A program made the translations under genes and the position numbers. The notes beneath the pieces were generated by a model. It was not told the DNA's origin and searched no databases. It saw only the letters and a list, made by a program, of their open reading frames with translations. DNA of 64,000 bases from Breviolum minutum Mf 1.05b.01 (lineage: Eukaryota > Sar > Dinophyceae > Suessiales > Symbiodiniaceae). How positions within the stretch are numbered: position 1 is the first letter of the stretch; each line of letters opens with the position of its first letter. This document shows, one piece after another, positions 11,908 to 21,650 of this stretch. The stretch is from NCBI GenBank assembly GCA_000507305.1, contig DF239119.1, positions 1 to 64,000 on the forward strand. The letters are read 5' to 3'.

Positions 11908-12350
11908 GTCGTGGTGAGACAGATTTACTGGACGACTTGGATGCGGAGGCCTTGGTGATCATGGTTATGGAAAGCCAACATGGTGTAACATGGCCATGGA
12001 AGTTATAAGAGATGAGTGTATAGACACGTGTACATGATATGTACATTCTACATATAGAAGACACTCTACATAAAACCTAAGTGTATTATTTTTGAAACAC
12101 AGATGTTGTGCCATCATATAGCGACCATAGGTACAGCTACTATGTTTTTTCTTAGCCCGCCATGTTTCATTGTGGGAGTTATTCACTTGACTTTGGCTGA
12201 CAAAGTGGTGTCATACTAGCGGCTAGCGATGGTAACATGAAGTAATTTCCGATGTCAGGATGCAATATGATTGTACCCCGTGAATCTGCCAGGAAAAATT
12301 GAAGGGGCTGACTGGATGTGATTGGACCCTTCTCTACATCACTTTGGGGT

Positions 12351-12351
<1 letters not shown>

Positions 12352-12381
<30 letters not shown>

Positions 12382-12382
12382 C

Positions 12383-12416
<34 letters not shown>

Positions 12417-12440
12417 TTGATGATGATGAAGAAGAGAAGA
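12352..12440. repeat. GAT trinucleotide microsatellite
   Basis: About 28 GATGAT units with few interruptions. The poly-Asp, poly-Ser and poly-His open frames are artefacts. Confidence 0.95.
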
Positions 12441-12552
12441 TGAAGAAGGTGATGATGATAGACTGTGTGACCTTGTGGAAGTTTCTACAGTTAGCAACCC
12501 GTACTGTTTTACATAACAGCTCCAACCCCTCCAAAAATGCATCGCTGGACTG

Positions 12553-12735
12553 TCATCTCGTGAAGGCTTCTGCAACGGAGTCCAAAGAGAGCTCCGTGGC
12601 AGGTGCCGTGCATTGCGCGCAGCCAATTTCCGCCGATCCACCAGCAGAGTTGTTCTTGCCGTAAGGATGCACATGATACGCAAAGTTTGGGCCGATTGCT
12701 AAGAAGATATCATGGGACAAAGTCAACATGGACAC
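12553..12735 (-). CDS. Open frame, strand ambiguous
   Basis: The minus frame (61 codons with stop, open about 20 codons further upstream) reads naturally, for example NSAGGSAEIGCAQCTAPATE then LSLDSVAEAFTR and a stop. The plus strand over 12.52-12.66 kb is also open in two frames and bounded by AG|G and |GTAAGG; one plus frame ends FRRSTSRVVLA, which would suit a DExH helicase. I cannot decide which strand is coding. Confidence 0.3.
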   Translation of the reverse strand: MSMLTLSHDIFLAIGPNFAYHVHPYGKNNSAGGSAEIGCAQCTAPATELSLDSVAEAFTR

Positions 12736-12859
12736 ACACCCACAATTTTCGATACGGTACCTTTTTTCTACTCGGGTGGTTTTTCTTTCAAAGCTTGTTT
12801 TTTGTCAACCTTGTCAATCTGATATCATAATGTTGTTTTTAGTGCTTGCTGATACGCAG

Positions 12860-12925
12860 GGGCGCCACCTGAAACATCTACGGCCATGGTACCAGTGCCA
12901 GAGGATGGGCATTGCATTTTCCCAA
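12860..12925 (+). CDS. Small internal exon, unknown protein
   Basis: CGCAG|G to |GTCGTT encloses 22 codons reading GRHLKHLRPWYQCQRMGIAF and SQ, phase 0 at both ends. Splice signals are good and the family is unknown. Confidence 0.4.
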
Positions 12926-13118
12926 GTCGTTGTTTTATGTGTGAATCCTACCCCTTTGGACTTCAGGAAAGAGACCGCAGTATTCAGAAAATCAGACAAG
13001 TATGAAACATATTGAAACGTACTAGTAAGTTACTAATCTGGGAGAACTTGTGTTTATTGGGAAGGTACACCATGTTGGAAGTCTACATCATACATTGGTT
13101 GGATGGTGTTTGTTGCAG

Positions 13119-13213
13119 TATTTGAAGTGATTAGAGACAGCAGATACCTTTGCCGAGCCAATCTGAAGACACATTTTACCTTGACGAATGATTGGATGCT
13201 TTTTGAGGGTGAG
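13119..13213 (+). CDS. Possible internal exon, unknown protein
   Basis: GTTGCAG to |GTTCTC encloses FEVIRDSRYLCRANLKTHFT then LTNDWMLFEGE. The acceptor lacks the usual following G, which lowers confidence. Confidence 0.4.
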
Positions 13214-13713
13214 GTTCTCTAGAAGTGTAAGCTAGGCCATATAGCAGGAATGTACAGTGGTGTATACATTTAATCTACATAAGCAAATATCTATGTATTT
13301 TGGGACTACAACCCATCTGCAAACCAAACTTCCAAACCTCTAAATATGAATTTTGTCGATTCCAATTCTTGAGGATTTGATGTCTTGGTTGGTTCCAAAA
13401 ATGCACAGAAGATTCATAAGAAGAATGTCAATTCCTTAGATTTGTTGTACCACTAGCCTGCAAGCCATGCAGCTTATGACATTTTCGGAAGTAGACTCAT
13501 CTTTTTTATTTGTCCTAAAATTTTGATAAAACATGATCCTGTTGGGATTGTTATTTGCCAGAATTCCGAACCATCATCATATAACCATATAGGGTACATT
13601 GTCACTTCTTGGGAGAATCCGTCTAAGAATAGCTAAGGAATTCTTCCAAGAATGCATCTCAACTTGGACAAGGTTTATTACCCCTGAAGTGCCGCAAAAC
13701 ACCGGTGTGAAAG

Positions 13714-13761
13714 GAGCTTGCTATGCCGCAGAGTACCACCGAATCACTCTCACTTCAAAAG
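13714..13761 (+). CDS. Small internal exon, unknown protein
   Basis: GAAAG|G to |GTGGAA encloses ACYAAEYHRITLTSK. Tentative because of its length. Confidence 0.35.
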
Positions 13762-14025
13762 GTGGAACCACCACCGCCGCCACCTAACATGGTCATGGTC
13801 TCAGTTGGAGATATTTGATGTTTCAGAATGAGGGATATCCGTTATATCTTTTCCCCCTAACAAAGCTTGTACGGTTTGACTTCTCGAAATGATTTGTATG
13901 TTTTGCGAATGGCAAGGCAAAGACTTTGATCCTTAAGATGGGCAAATGATCACCAGCGACTCATAGCAAATATGCGGTACCTTGAATGTCCCCATACATA
14001 CATACATACTACTGTATATTGATAG

Positions 14026-14177
14026 GTAAATGGAACTTGAATGTTTTTCCACATTTGATGTCAACACTTTTGAAACTTGTGCAAATGGAAGACAGCAGAA
14101 CATCGGAGGGAAAACAAATTGCAATGCATGGACTTGAAACGTCCAGCGTCAACGTTTCTAGACATATGTGTTGCTGA
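14026..14177 (+). CDS. Exon, unknown protein
   Basis: GATAG|G opens a 50-codon frame reading WNLNVFPHLMSTLLKLVQME then DSRTSEGKQIAMHGLETSS and a stop after HMCC. A GT at 14139 could be the real donor, making it internal. The family is unknown. Confidence 0.45.
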
Positions 14178-14547
14178 ATTGTATCCTTGGCATGCTTCAG
14201 CGCAAGATGAAATGATGATGCCTGAAAACTTCTCAGACATATGTCATGTCCTTCCATATGAATTGGGTACGATTTACATGACCCACATGAATCCACTTCC
14301 TTTCCATTCACCAGCTTTAAGATACATCACATTGCAGGTAGCCAAATCCTCAGCTATCTTGGAGGGGGATATTGATCCCAATGATTTGTGAGGCAAGGGG
14401 GAATCTTTGACATGGCTGGAAGAAGCAATGAAATCTGTATGGATTTTGTGATGATGGATTTTGAAGAGTAAAGTTTTCTGAAGATCGCTTGAATTCAAGG
14501 GCGTTTTGAAGACTGATGACATTTGACAAAAAACCACATGGAGCCAG

Positions 14548-14637
14548 GTGAAGTGGCCAAGCCGTGAGAGGTGTGTCGACGCATCAAAAATGCGAGCCTA
14601 CGGGAGCTTAAGTCCCAAGAACTTTGCTGCTTCAACT
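14548..14637 (+). CDS. Internal exon of a probable membrane-protein gene
   Basis: GCCAG|G opens phase 0 VKWPSRERCVDASKMRAYGS and then LSPKNFAAST. The 3' boundary is not clear; no GT follows closely and a GA donor is possible. It lies upstream of exons that end in the membrane protein at 18.23 kb and may belong to it. Confidence 0.45.
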
Positions 14638-14748
14638 ATACTATGCTTGAGGAACCATGGATTTTGACCATCCAAGTTATTGAAGAAATCTTTGAAACAT
14701 CTGGGTAATTATGAAACTTGGGCACCTTGTGTGATGTGTAAACTACAG

Positions 14749-14916
14749 GATGACATAAGCACTAAAGCCACTTCCAGGTCCTTGCACCCTAACAAAAATC
14801 CGCGGCACCGTGACCCACCTCAGGCTCAAGTGATGGTCATGACATGCGAAGGGTTTTCAACACATATCCACTTGACTGACAATCTTGCCACCTCGGGAGC
14901 CTCAAGTGAAGACTAA
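14749..14916 (+). CDS. Exon with stop, unknown protein
   Basis: CTACAG|G opens 55 codons in phase 0 starting DDISTKATSRSLHPNKNPRH and ending LATSGASSED then TAA. It is either a C-terminus or an internal exon whose donor precedes the stop. The stretch is polar and probably disordered. Confidence 0.5.
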   Translation, partial: DDISTKATSRSLHPNKNPRHRDPPQAQVMVMTCEGFSTHIHLTDNLATSGASSED

Positions 14917-15329
14917 TTAGAAGAAGCTTCTTGTTAGTTGCTTGTGGTTACTTTGTTTGAAGATGGCATGTTTGCTGGCGATACACTTTAATATTCGCAA
15001 AGCTACAAACAAAGGTCAGTGTTTTCTTCAAAGAGTTCTGCACCAAAGCGTTACATATTGTCAACTGCTATGTAATCCACCCTTCCAAGCAGGCATTGAA
15101 TCATTGCCACCCCAGAAAAGATATCAGCAGAAACATCGCAAAATGATTTAACATGACCTTACCTAGAGTATTTCAACTCACATTGGAAGCCTCTCATCCA
15201 TAGTCTTTTTTCCCACGGCTGTGTGCCTATGGGATCGGGATGACCGTTGGAAGCTCAAACGACCCACCACTTTTGATACAAGATCCTTTGTAAATTGTCT
15301 GTAGCACTGTAGCCACTCTTTAAAAGTAG

Positions 15330-15441
15330 GGAATTACTTGGGCCAAGGAGTATTTCACTCAAAGATGGATCTTGGCAGCCATTTGATAAAGATTTCCCAG
15401 GTTTTTTTCCCGGAAAACCCTTCGACCTATTGGCGCCATAC
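15330..15441 (+). CDS. Internal exon, unknown protein
   Basis: AGTAG|G opens ELLGPRSISLKDGSWQPFDK and continues DFPGFFPGKPFDLLAPY to a GT. The Pro/Gly/Phe-rich segment is clearly protein-like. A 112-codon minus frame overlaps and is read as its antisense shadow. The following exon begins only 30 nt downstream. Confidence 0.55.
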
Positions 15442-15471
15442 GTGGCTGTGACATGTCGTTGAAGCGCTGAG

Positions 15472-15537
15472 GTTGGGCGTCCCTTGCCTGACTGGAAGGA
15501 CTTCAAATGTTCCTCAGTTGCAAATGAGAAAATCCAG
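15472..15537 (+). CDS. Internal exon, unknown protein
   Basis: Twenty-two phase-0 codons between GCTGAG|G and CAG|GTCGCA read VGRPLPDWKDFKCSSVANEK then IQ. The exon is in frame with the previous one if the intervening 30 nt, which contain an in-frame TGA, are removed. Confidence 0.55.
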
Positions 15538-15769
15538 GTCGCAGGGGGATGATTTGTAGATTTGTTTTGTTTTGGGTGAAAGGTCAGAATCATAGAACAT
15601 GCTTCACTATCAATGCTACTGTATCAATGGAAAATATGAACAAGAAAACAGACTCTTGGGAGAGTTTTGAATTTGGATCCGGTGAAAGTTGATGTTTGTG
15701 TCAAGGAAGGTCTCTTTGGAGTAAAGCTGTGAGTTTGTCTTTCCTTTTCGAAAGACGGGGTGGCCATCA

Positions 15770-15819
15770 GATTCATGATGATGCATGATCATTCAGGATG
15801 ATCTATGATGATTCATGCC
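15770..15819. repeat. Decameric GATNCATGAT repeat
   Basis: Five imperfect 10-nt units (GATTCATGAT, GATGCATGAT, CATTCAGGAT, GATCTATGAT, GATTCATGCC) follow each other without spacer. The same unit forms an array at 38.46-38.53 kb. Confidence 0.7.
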
Positions 15820-15935
15820 GTTGTTGAAACATGTTTGTTTCGTTGATTCTAAAGGTCAAGTGTTGTCATGGGACTTCTACAAGGACTTCGGGAAAGGTCA
15901 GGCAGCAATACCAACATATCTCGTTTCCTTTCCAG

Positions 15936-15985
15936 GATATGGATTTCCTTGAGGTTCCCTTCTTTAATTTGAGAGAACAATGCCC
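15936..15985 (+). CDS. Small internal exon, unknown protein
   Basis: TTTCCAG|G to CC|GTAATC encloses DMDFLEVPFFNLREQC plus two bases. Both splice signals are good. Confidence 0.5.
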
Positions 15986-16177
15986 GTAATCTTCTAAGCT
16001 GACCAATTTAAAGATTGACTTCAGTCTGAAAGCACTTATATATCCACTTGCAATTTGCGACTCTTGTGTGTTGCAGTGAAATCTACAGTAACCCAACACA
16101 AAATATAGGATACATTGCAGGAATGCTCCCGCATCTCAAGCCTGAGCCTCCTTTGTATTCTTTTGACACATGCACAG

Positions 16178-18230
16178 CCTTCACCGACAAAATCAACATC
16201 TTTCTCCTAACGAATCGCCACGTGATTCGGTCCATGACGTCCTGCAGGACATTACCGATGAGGCTCAATCAAGACGAGAAGAGGTGAGAAAGTGTGGGAC
16301 GCAACGCTAGAATCGATCATGGCATTACCAGTTGGCATCAGGGCCGGGGATAGAATGCTGTTGCATACATTAAACAAACAACCGCAAACATGGCAAATTC
16401 TCCAATAAATTGCTGGAAACATTCGCGATCAGTAGATGCGTAGGACTTGATCATAAGATATTTTTCTAGATATTACACATTTCCCTTGCTCTCCAACAAG
16501 GCCTGTTAATTTCCAAAAAAATATGTCTCTTGTTGCAGGAAGAGAAGGTGCACGAAGAGATCAAAGGAGATGAATTGGATGAGAATGAAGTGGAGGCCGG
16601 GCGGTTCCAACGAGTGATGCTGCCCATGGCTAGAAAATGAATGGAAGCTGGAAAGGTCAGGTATTCAGGATGTGAATATTCGTGCGATATCGCAGAAATC
16701 AAGGATCCCAAAACAATCTGTGAGTAAAGTTTTGCTGCACGTTCCACTAATTTCTACGGCTGTTGCTTGGTCGCCTTATACTGACGCCAATGACTTTGCC
16801 AGGAATATCTTCACAATTTCAAGAGCCTCACCCCAGTGGGGAATCTCGGGAGGATTTCATGAAAGGATGAAGGATTTGGGGTTGGTTTTGCATGTGTGTC
16901 TTATTCAAAATCACACATAGTGATTTTATCCTTTATATGAATACATTGTGTATAGAATATACATGTCATATATATATATATATTTACATGGTATGGAAAT
17001 AATGCGAAAATAGAGGCATCCCGCATGGGCAAACACCAACGTTGTTGCACCCATAGAGAGGGCAGTCTTTCAAAGTTACCAAATCTGTGTTCAAGAGATT
17101 TGGCATAAGTCTTGAGTTCAATGCATTGGCCCAGTTGCAGAAGCGACGCATGGATGAAAGAATCGTCCCTTGGCTGACGTCAGGTGCATTTGAAGGTCAT
17201 GTATGTACTGCTATCAACGATTATGATTGATTATGTTTGTATGTTTTTTACATGTCTCTGTCAAGATCTTCCTGTGTTTTTGCTTTGTTTCCCGTGTAGG
17301 TTGTGACATGAATTTGCAATGTGGCGTCATCACAGATCCCTTGAAATGTTATACCACTGGGTTGATCATGCTTTGGGAAAGCTAACAAGTATGCAAATTT
17401 CTGTCAGGTGAGTCGACATGCATATTTTCAACATGGCTCATGGGAGGGGAGTAACTCCTGTTCTTTTTCTTGGGTCGGGAGTATCAAACCATAGGGCCAT
17501 AGGGACCTGGAGCATAGCCAGCAATTTCAAGGTTTGGAGAGGTCGACTTGTGGATATCTGAGGCAGAGCAAAAGGCTGAACTTGAAGCGATGTCGGACAA
17601 GGAGCCATATCGGTCCAGTAGAATTTGTGGTTGGGGTTTCCTTAAAAATGAAACAGTGTTTCATAGGTTTGTATAGGTGTGTGTTTGCTTTTCTATACAT
17701 GACTTTTTCAAAATAAGCATTTATAATAGACTTCGAATGTTGTTTTTTTTTCTAGAACGTTACTTGGATTGGTCCTATCACGGTGGTCATGGTGTTGTTT
17801 GTGACTTGTATGTTTTTCACTCGCGGCGATTTTACTCTTGATCTCAGCAGTGAATCTCTTGAAAAGGTAACAATGTACACTTCTGTGACTACATGCAAGT
17901 CTTTCAGTTCTAGCAGATAATTGATACATGTCCTGGCTTGACAGGAGGGTAAGAAAAAGAAGATCTTGGAGTCAAACCGGAGAACCGCGAGGAAAAATAA
18001 GGCAATCTTTGCCCACACTGTGTGATTGTCAGACTTCCGCAAATCCAAGAGCATCACAACTGTTTGTGGCCATTTTGATGTCAATTTGGTGCCTCAACGC
18101 ATCATCACAACAGCCATTTTTTGTTATGCCCGGCGCACAGGCAAATAAGATTGCCTTAGAGCGCATTTATGCACGTGCTTCGGAAAACCAAGGCCTTGTC
18201 AAGGCGCGAAAAAAACAGCTGGGAACATGA
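16178..18230 (+). CDS. 3' part of a gene for a single-pass membrane protein
   Basis: Exons seen: 16178-16283, 16539-16613, 16656-16721, 16803-16845, 17061-17195, 17300-17380, 17532-17670, 17756-17866, 17945-18019 and 18141-18230 (stop TGA). Many junctions keep phase: RFQR to VRYSGCEY, SGAFEG to CDMNLQCG, VFHRF to NVTWIG, LEK to EGKKKK, AHT to ANKIAL. The exon at 17756 carries a hydrophobic run (ITVVMVLFVTCMFF) that should be one transmembrane segment. It is preceded by an acidic helix (ISEAEQKAELEAMSDKE) and followed by a lysine-rich tail (EGKKKKILESNRRTARKNK) ending KARKKQLGT. The earlier exons are acidic (RREE, EEKVHEEIKGDELDENEVE) or contain cysteine pairs (YSGCEYSCD, CDMNLQC). One join (17380 to 17532) does not fit in phase. 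I do not recognise the family; the N-terminus may include exons from 14.5 kb on. Introns are GT-AG, with possible GA (16722) and GC (17381) donors. Confidence 0.6.
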
Positions 18231-18491
18231 CACCAATCACCAATAGGAGCACTATCTGACACTTGATATTTACTGCCAAATCAACCATGGCGCCCCCCCC
18301 CCAAGGAAAAGGTTGAATGGCTATGCAACCATGCTGGCAAATTTGATTTAAAAAAAAAAGCCTTTGGAAAACAAACATATGGAAAATGTCACCGATGTGT
18401 AGGACGTATTTCCATGTATACATTTCCTATTGAAAAAGAGCTGATTTTCCGTCGTTGATACGGTTTGGGGGTGTTGGTCGAGACCTTCCAG

Positions 18492-18538
18492 GTGCCGGAA
18501 CATTTTGAGGATGAGGTCGAGCTTGGTGGAGATTTCCA
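18492..18538 (+). CDS. Small internal exon, acidic
   Basis: CTTCCAG|G to |GTCGTG encloses VPEHFEDEVELGGDF. Tentative because of its length. Confidence 0.4.
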
Positions 18539-18857
18539 GTCGTGAATTATTGGTTGGAAAATGAAATTCAGGGGAAGATGACATGAATATAACTACCAAA
18601 CATATTTTGTTATGGTTATTGTTCTATGTTTGTGTTTGTTTGATTCCTTTTTGGTACTTATTTTTTAGATATGACAGTTAATTACATATCAACAATTGTA
18701 ATGTTTTGGTGATTGACTGATCGAAGTCACCCTTGGGATAAGTTGGATATAACAGAGGATGAATACAAGGGTGAACCGTGGTTGCATGGTAATCTAATCC
18801 AATTTCATTTTTCACTTCTATTTCTATATCATTTCCATTCATTTACCATTGTTCCAG

Positions 18858-18995
18858 GTCACATACCTCGGATTGGATGAGTGTTTTTTGAAAGCAAGCC
18901 TCAGCGAAATCCACCAGGGGCACTACACCAGCAGCTGGTTGCCGTCCTTCTTCCAGGAATGCAAAGCTCAGATTCAAAGATACAAGTTCCTTGGC
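18858..18995 (+). CDS. Internal exon, unknown protein
   Basis: Forty-six phase-0 codons from GTTCCAG|G (long pyrimidine tract) to GGC|GTGGCT begin VTYLGLDECFLKASLSEIHQ and continue GHYTSSWLPSFFQECKAQIQ. This is one of the clearest exons of the 18.5-21.4 kb block. A segment just upstream (18730-18779: HPWDKLDITEDEYKGEPWLH) also looks coding but its phase does not fit. No family is recognised. Confidence 0.6.
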
Positions 18996-19251
18996 GTGGC
19001 TGTGGCAACTCTTTGCAAATGTTTGAAGTTGTTTTTTGGCCTTGGTAAAAAAGATGTGATGTTGAGGTTTTTGATATGTATGTAATTACTCATGTCATTT
19101 ACATACTGTAGATCGTCTTTATAGTACAGTACATAGTACATTAGTAATATTGTATAAAGAGATGTAATGGTTGCGGAAAGTTTCTTTCAACATGATGGAC
19201 ACAAAAAACCGAATCCCAGACATGATGACATGTGATGTCACATTTGTGCAG

Positions 19252-19398
19252 CTTCAACCTGGCCTAAGGGAGACAGAGATGGCACCATTAACTGAGAAGA
19301 TGACCTTCAACCGATTTCAATTGGAAGAGAATCATCTGGCTCCTGGACTGAAGTTGCTGGCGTGCAGGGATGTTTTCTTGGTGTGGTTCAAGGCACAT
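19252..19398 (+). CDS. Internal exon, unknown protein
   Basis: Forty-nine codons from TTTGTGCAG to CAT|GTCGGG read LQPGLRETEMAPLTEKMTFN then RFQLEENHLAPGLK and a hydrophobic end. The acceptor could instead be CTAAG|G 17 nt downstream. The family is unknown. Confidence 0.5.
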
Positions 19399-19615
19399 GT
19401 CGGGCAGTAAGCATTTTGCGGCTTTCTAAATGGGTCGGGTGGGAGCCATGTTGTAATATGTGGATGAATAAAGAGCGACGAATACAACGACATTTGAGTA
19501 CGAAGAGTGGAAACACATACAGTATAGATTTTAGATTATTGCGAAATAATCATTCAGGTTGATCTGATCCAAACGGATAAAATGGGCTAATGGAGTTTGT
19601 TTACAGAATAGAGAG

Positions 19616-19795
19616 GTCCCAACGCTCCGTGATTTCCTGGTAGCTCCTTCATCCCACGTGGCACCTGCAGGACCTCCGGAATTTAGACAACAATTCGTGC
19701 TGAAAGAACCAAATCAAGATTTGGAATCAATTGAATATCATTTAATTCGGAATCAGCCCTTCAAGATTCGATCAAGCAATTCCGAATCAAATTGA
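19616..19795 (+). CDS. Exon with stop, unknown protein
   Basis: AGAGAG|G opens 59 codons in phase 0 starting VPTLRDFLVAPSSHVAPAGP and ending with an Asn/Ser-rich tail, then TGA. GATACT follows directly, so a GA donor inside the apparent stop region is possible. The last 90 nt contain near-palindromic AATTCGGAATC/AATTCCGAATC motifs. Confidence 0.5.
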   Translation, partial: VPTLRDFLVAPSSHVAPAGPPEFRQQFVLKEPNQDLESIEYHLIRNQPFKIRSSNSESN

Positions 19796-20191
19796 TACTT
19801 CATCTTATAACCAAGGGCCTTCCGAGGGTCATGGTTTCACATTGTTTCACATCCCTCTTTTGATCTGGTACCTTGATCCCAGCACTGCCACGATGACTTC
19901 CTCTGGGCACATCGGCATGTTTTGTTCTTAAAGTATGGTGTTCAGCATGCTCAGGCGGACCTTATGCAAGTAGAATAGTTTTCAAGCACATTTTTGACAT
20001 CATGTTGAGTTATTTATACTTATACACAATATATATATATATATATACATATACTAGCTTCTTCAAAAATGACCTCGTTTGGACCTACAGTCGTGGCTGA
20101 CCTTCAGGGCTGAAGTGACCTGACTCCATTTAAGGGGACTCCACTAAATATCCTTCTCGCACGGGGCTTCACCAAAGACCCTAAGCTGTAG

Positions 20192-20307
20192 GTGAAGTTA
20201 ACCTTGAACCGTACCAGAGAAGGCATCACTGTTCGACAGTTGGATCGTCCCAGTCGGGTTGATAGGGTTGATCTGGGGAAGGTGGAGAGAATTTCCCTCG
20301 TCTCAAA
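20192..20307 (+). CDS. Internal exon, unknown protein
   Basis: GCTGTAG|G opens phase 0 VKLTLNRTREGITVRQLDRP, then SRVDRVDLGKVERISLVSK up to a GT donor. The Arg/Asp/Val pattern is strongly coding-like. It joins the cluster 20335-21012 below. Confidence 0.6.
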
Positions 20308-20334
20308 GTGTTGAATTTCTGTTGTTGTCCAAAG

Positions 20335-20450
20335 GAAATGCCTGTTCTGTATACAAGAAAAATGAAACAATTTCTGCGAATCTTGTTCCGCTTGGTGATA
20401 TCTTCAAGGCTTCAAGGGTTGCTAGTGACCTTGATTTTGTGGATCCAAAG
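20335..20450 (+). CDS. Internal exon, unknown protein
   Basis: CCAAAG|G to AAG|GTCACT encloses a frame ending LGDIFKASRVASDLDFVDPK. Coding character is clear in the second half; the join to the previous exon does not keep phase, so the 5' boundary may be off. Confidence 0.5.
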
Positions 20451-20578
20451 GTCACTGGAGCTCTCGTGTTTTTGATCCAAGAGGCATCACCTCTGCGATG
20501 GTTATGGCTTACATGACATCAAGATCCCAATGTCTCAAGTGATGAACATGATCCACAAATTCATCCCTTTTCTTTGAG

Positions 20579-20835
20579 GTTTAGCATGGAAGACCTCGTC
20601 TTTCTAACACAAGAAGAGGTGGAGTGTCAAGCCGTGGTGGATCAACTGATACAAAAACAGCCGGAATCCCCTGAATTTGGGAAGATTTTGAAGCCCGATG
20701 AATGGATTTTTTCTTCAAATCTGGAGCCCCATCGTGGAACTCCTTGGCTAAGACTCAATGTGAAACAATATCTTGAAGAGCTTCTTTTTGACAAGGCAGC
20801 ACGAAAGACGATTCGATCGATTCGGAAGTCTCAAA
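20579..20835 (+). CDS. Large internal exon, unknown protein
   Basis: TTTGAG|G opens 85 codons starting FSMEDLVFLTQEEVECQAVV, running through PDEWIFSSNLEPHRGTPWLR and LNVKQYLEELLFDKAARK to a GT. It is one of the longest exons in the window and unmistakably coding by composition. No domain is recognised. Confidence 0.7.
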
Positions 20836-20940
20836 GTGTTCAGATGTTGTATTCTGTTTTTAAAACAGCCATATTGATCATCAATGTGTTTTCTTTAAGT
20901 CTTGAACCTCTTCCCATTCACCTGCACCTTTGTTTAAGAG

Positions 20941-21012
20941 GATCTGGGGAAGCCTCATGCCGTGCACATGCTGGGCTTGGTGGAACATAGCGTGCGAGCC
21001 TTAGATACCTAC
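20941..21012 (+). CDS. Internal exon, unknown protein
   Basis: AAGAG|G to TAC|GTATAC encloses 24 phase-0 codons: DLGKPHAVHMLGLVEHSVRA then LDTY. It follows the large exon at 20.6-20.8 kb, probably in the same gene. Confidence 0.6.
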
Positions 21013-21334
21013 GTATACATATCTACGATGGTACTCAACACCCACTTGGACTTTGTTTGTTTTTTGTGTGTTTTTTTTTCGTTGCTGGGTTGCTGATTTC
21101 TTGTTTTATATAATTCTAGCTCTCTTACTTCCTCGCTTCCTTTGTTTTTTCCTGTTTGTGTGCTCGTTTGTCAAAGTTGTGAAGCTATTGCCTTTGAAGC
21201 CTGTTGCCTCATCTTCATGTTGGACATTGGAAAAATAATGTGTTTCACCCCGAAAGTCAAATCCCTGCAAAAGAACAGTCATCTAGTTCAAGACTTTTGA
21301 GTATCTGACTGCCTCGCAGTGATCATGTTTTCAG

Positions 21335-21417
21335 GTGGGTCATCTGATTACAGTCTCCATCTATGCTGACATGTCGATTACCACGAAAGGATCCCGGACA
21401 AAGGACTGCATCAAACT
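21335..21417 (+). CDS. Internal exon, unknown protein
   Basis: TTTTCAG|G to |GTAGAT encloses VGHLITVSIYADMSITTKGS then RTKDCIK. Splice signals are good and the exon belongs to the same unknown cluster. Confidence 0.5.
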
Positions 21418-21554
21418 GTAGATTCCTTTCCCCAAAAATAATGGAAAAAAGCCTGGAAGTTGGGTGGCCTATGATTTGTTGGAAGAAAAGCAATACATGG
21501 ATATGTGTCACATGATTCCGAAAAATGTTGGGGGGGTGGCGGTCGAAATGTCAA

Positions 21555-21650
21555 AGAGTCTTTGTTTCTAGATACCCACGATGTTTCTCTTGACGTGTTT
21601 GGTGAAGTTGAAGATGGAGTGAAATCCACAGCATTCACAAATGACTGGGA
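21555..21650 (+). CDS. Possible exon, boundaries unclear
   Basis: An open frame includes THDVSLDVFGEVEDGVKSTA and FTNDW. An overlapping frame just upstream (NVGGVAVEMSKSLCF) is also plausible. Boundaries and frame are not resolved. Confidence 0.3.

Noticed and set aside
15255-15593. 112-codon minus-strand open frame
   Set aside because: Plus exons 15330-15441 and 15472-15537 have splice signals and better protein character.
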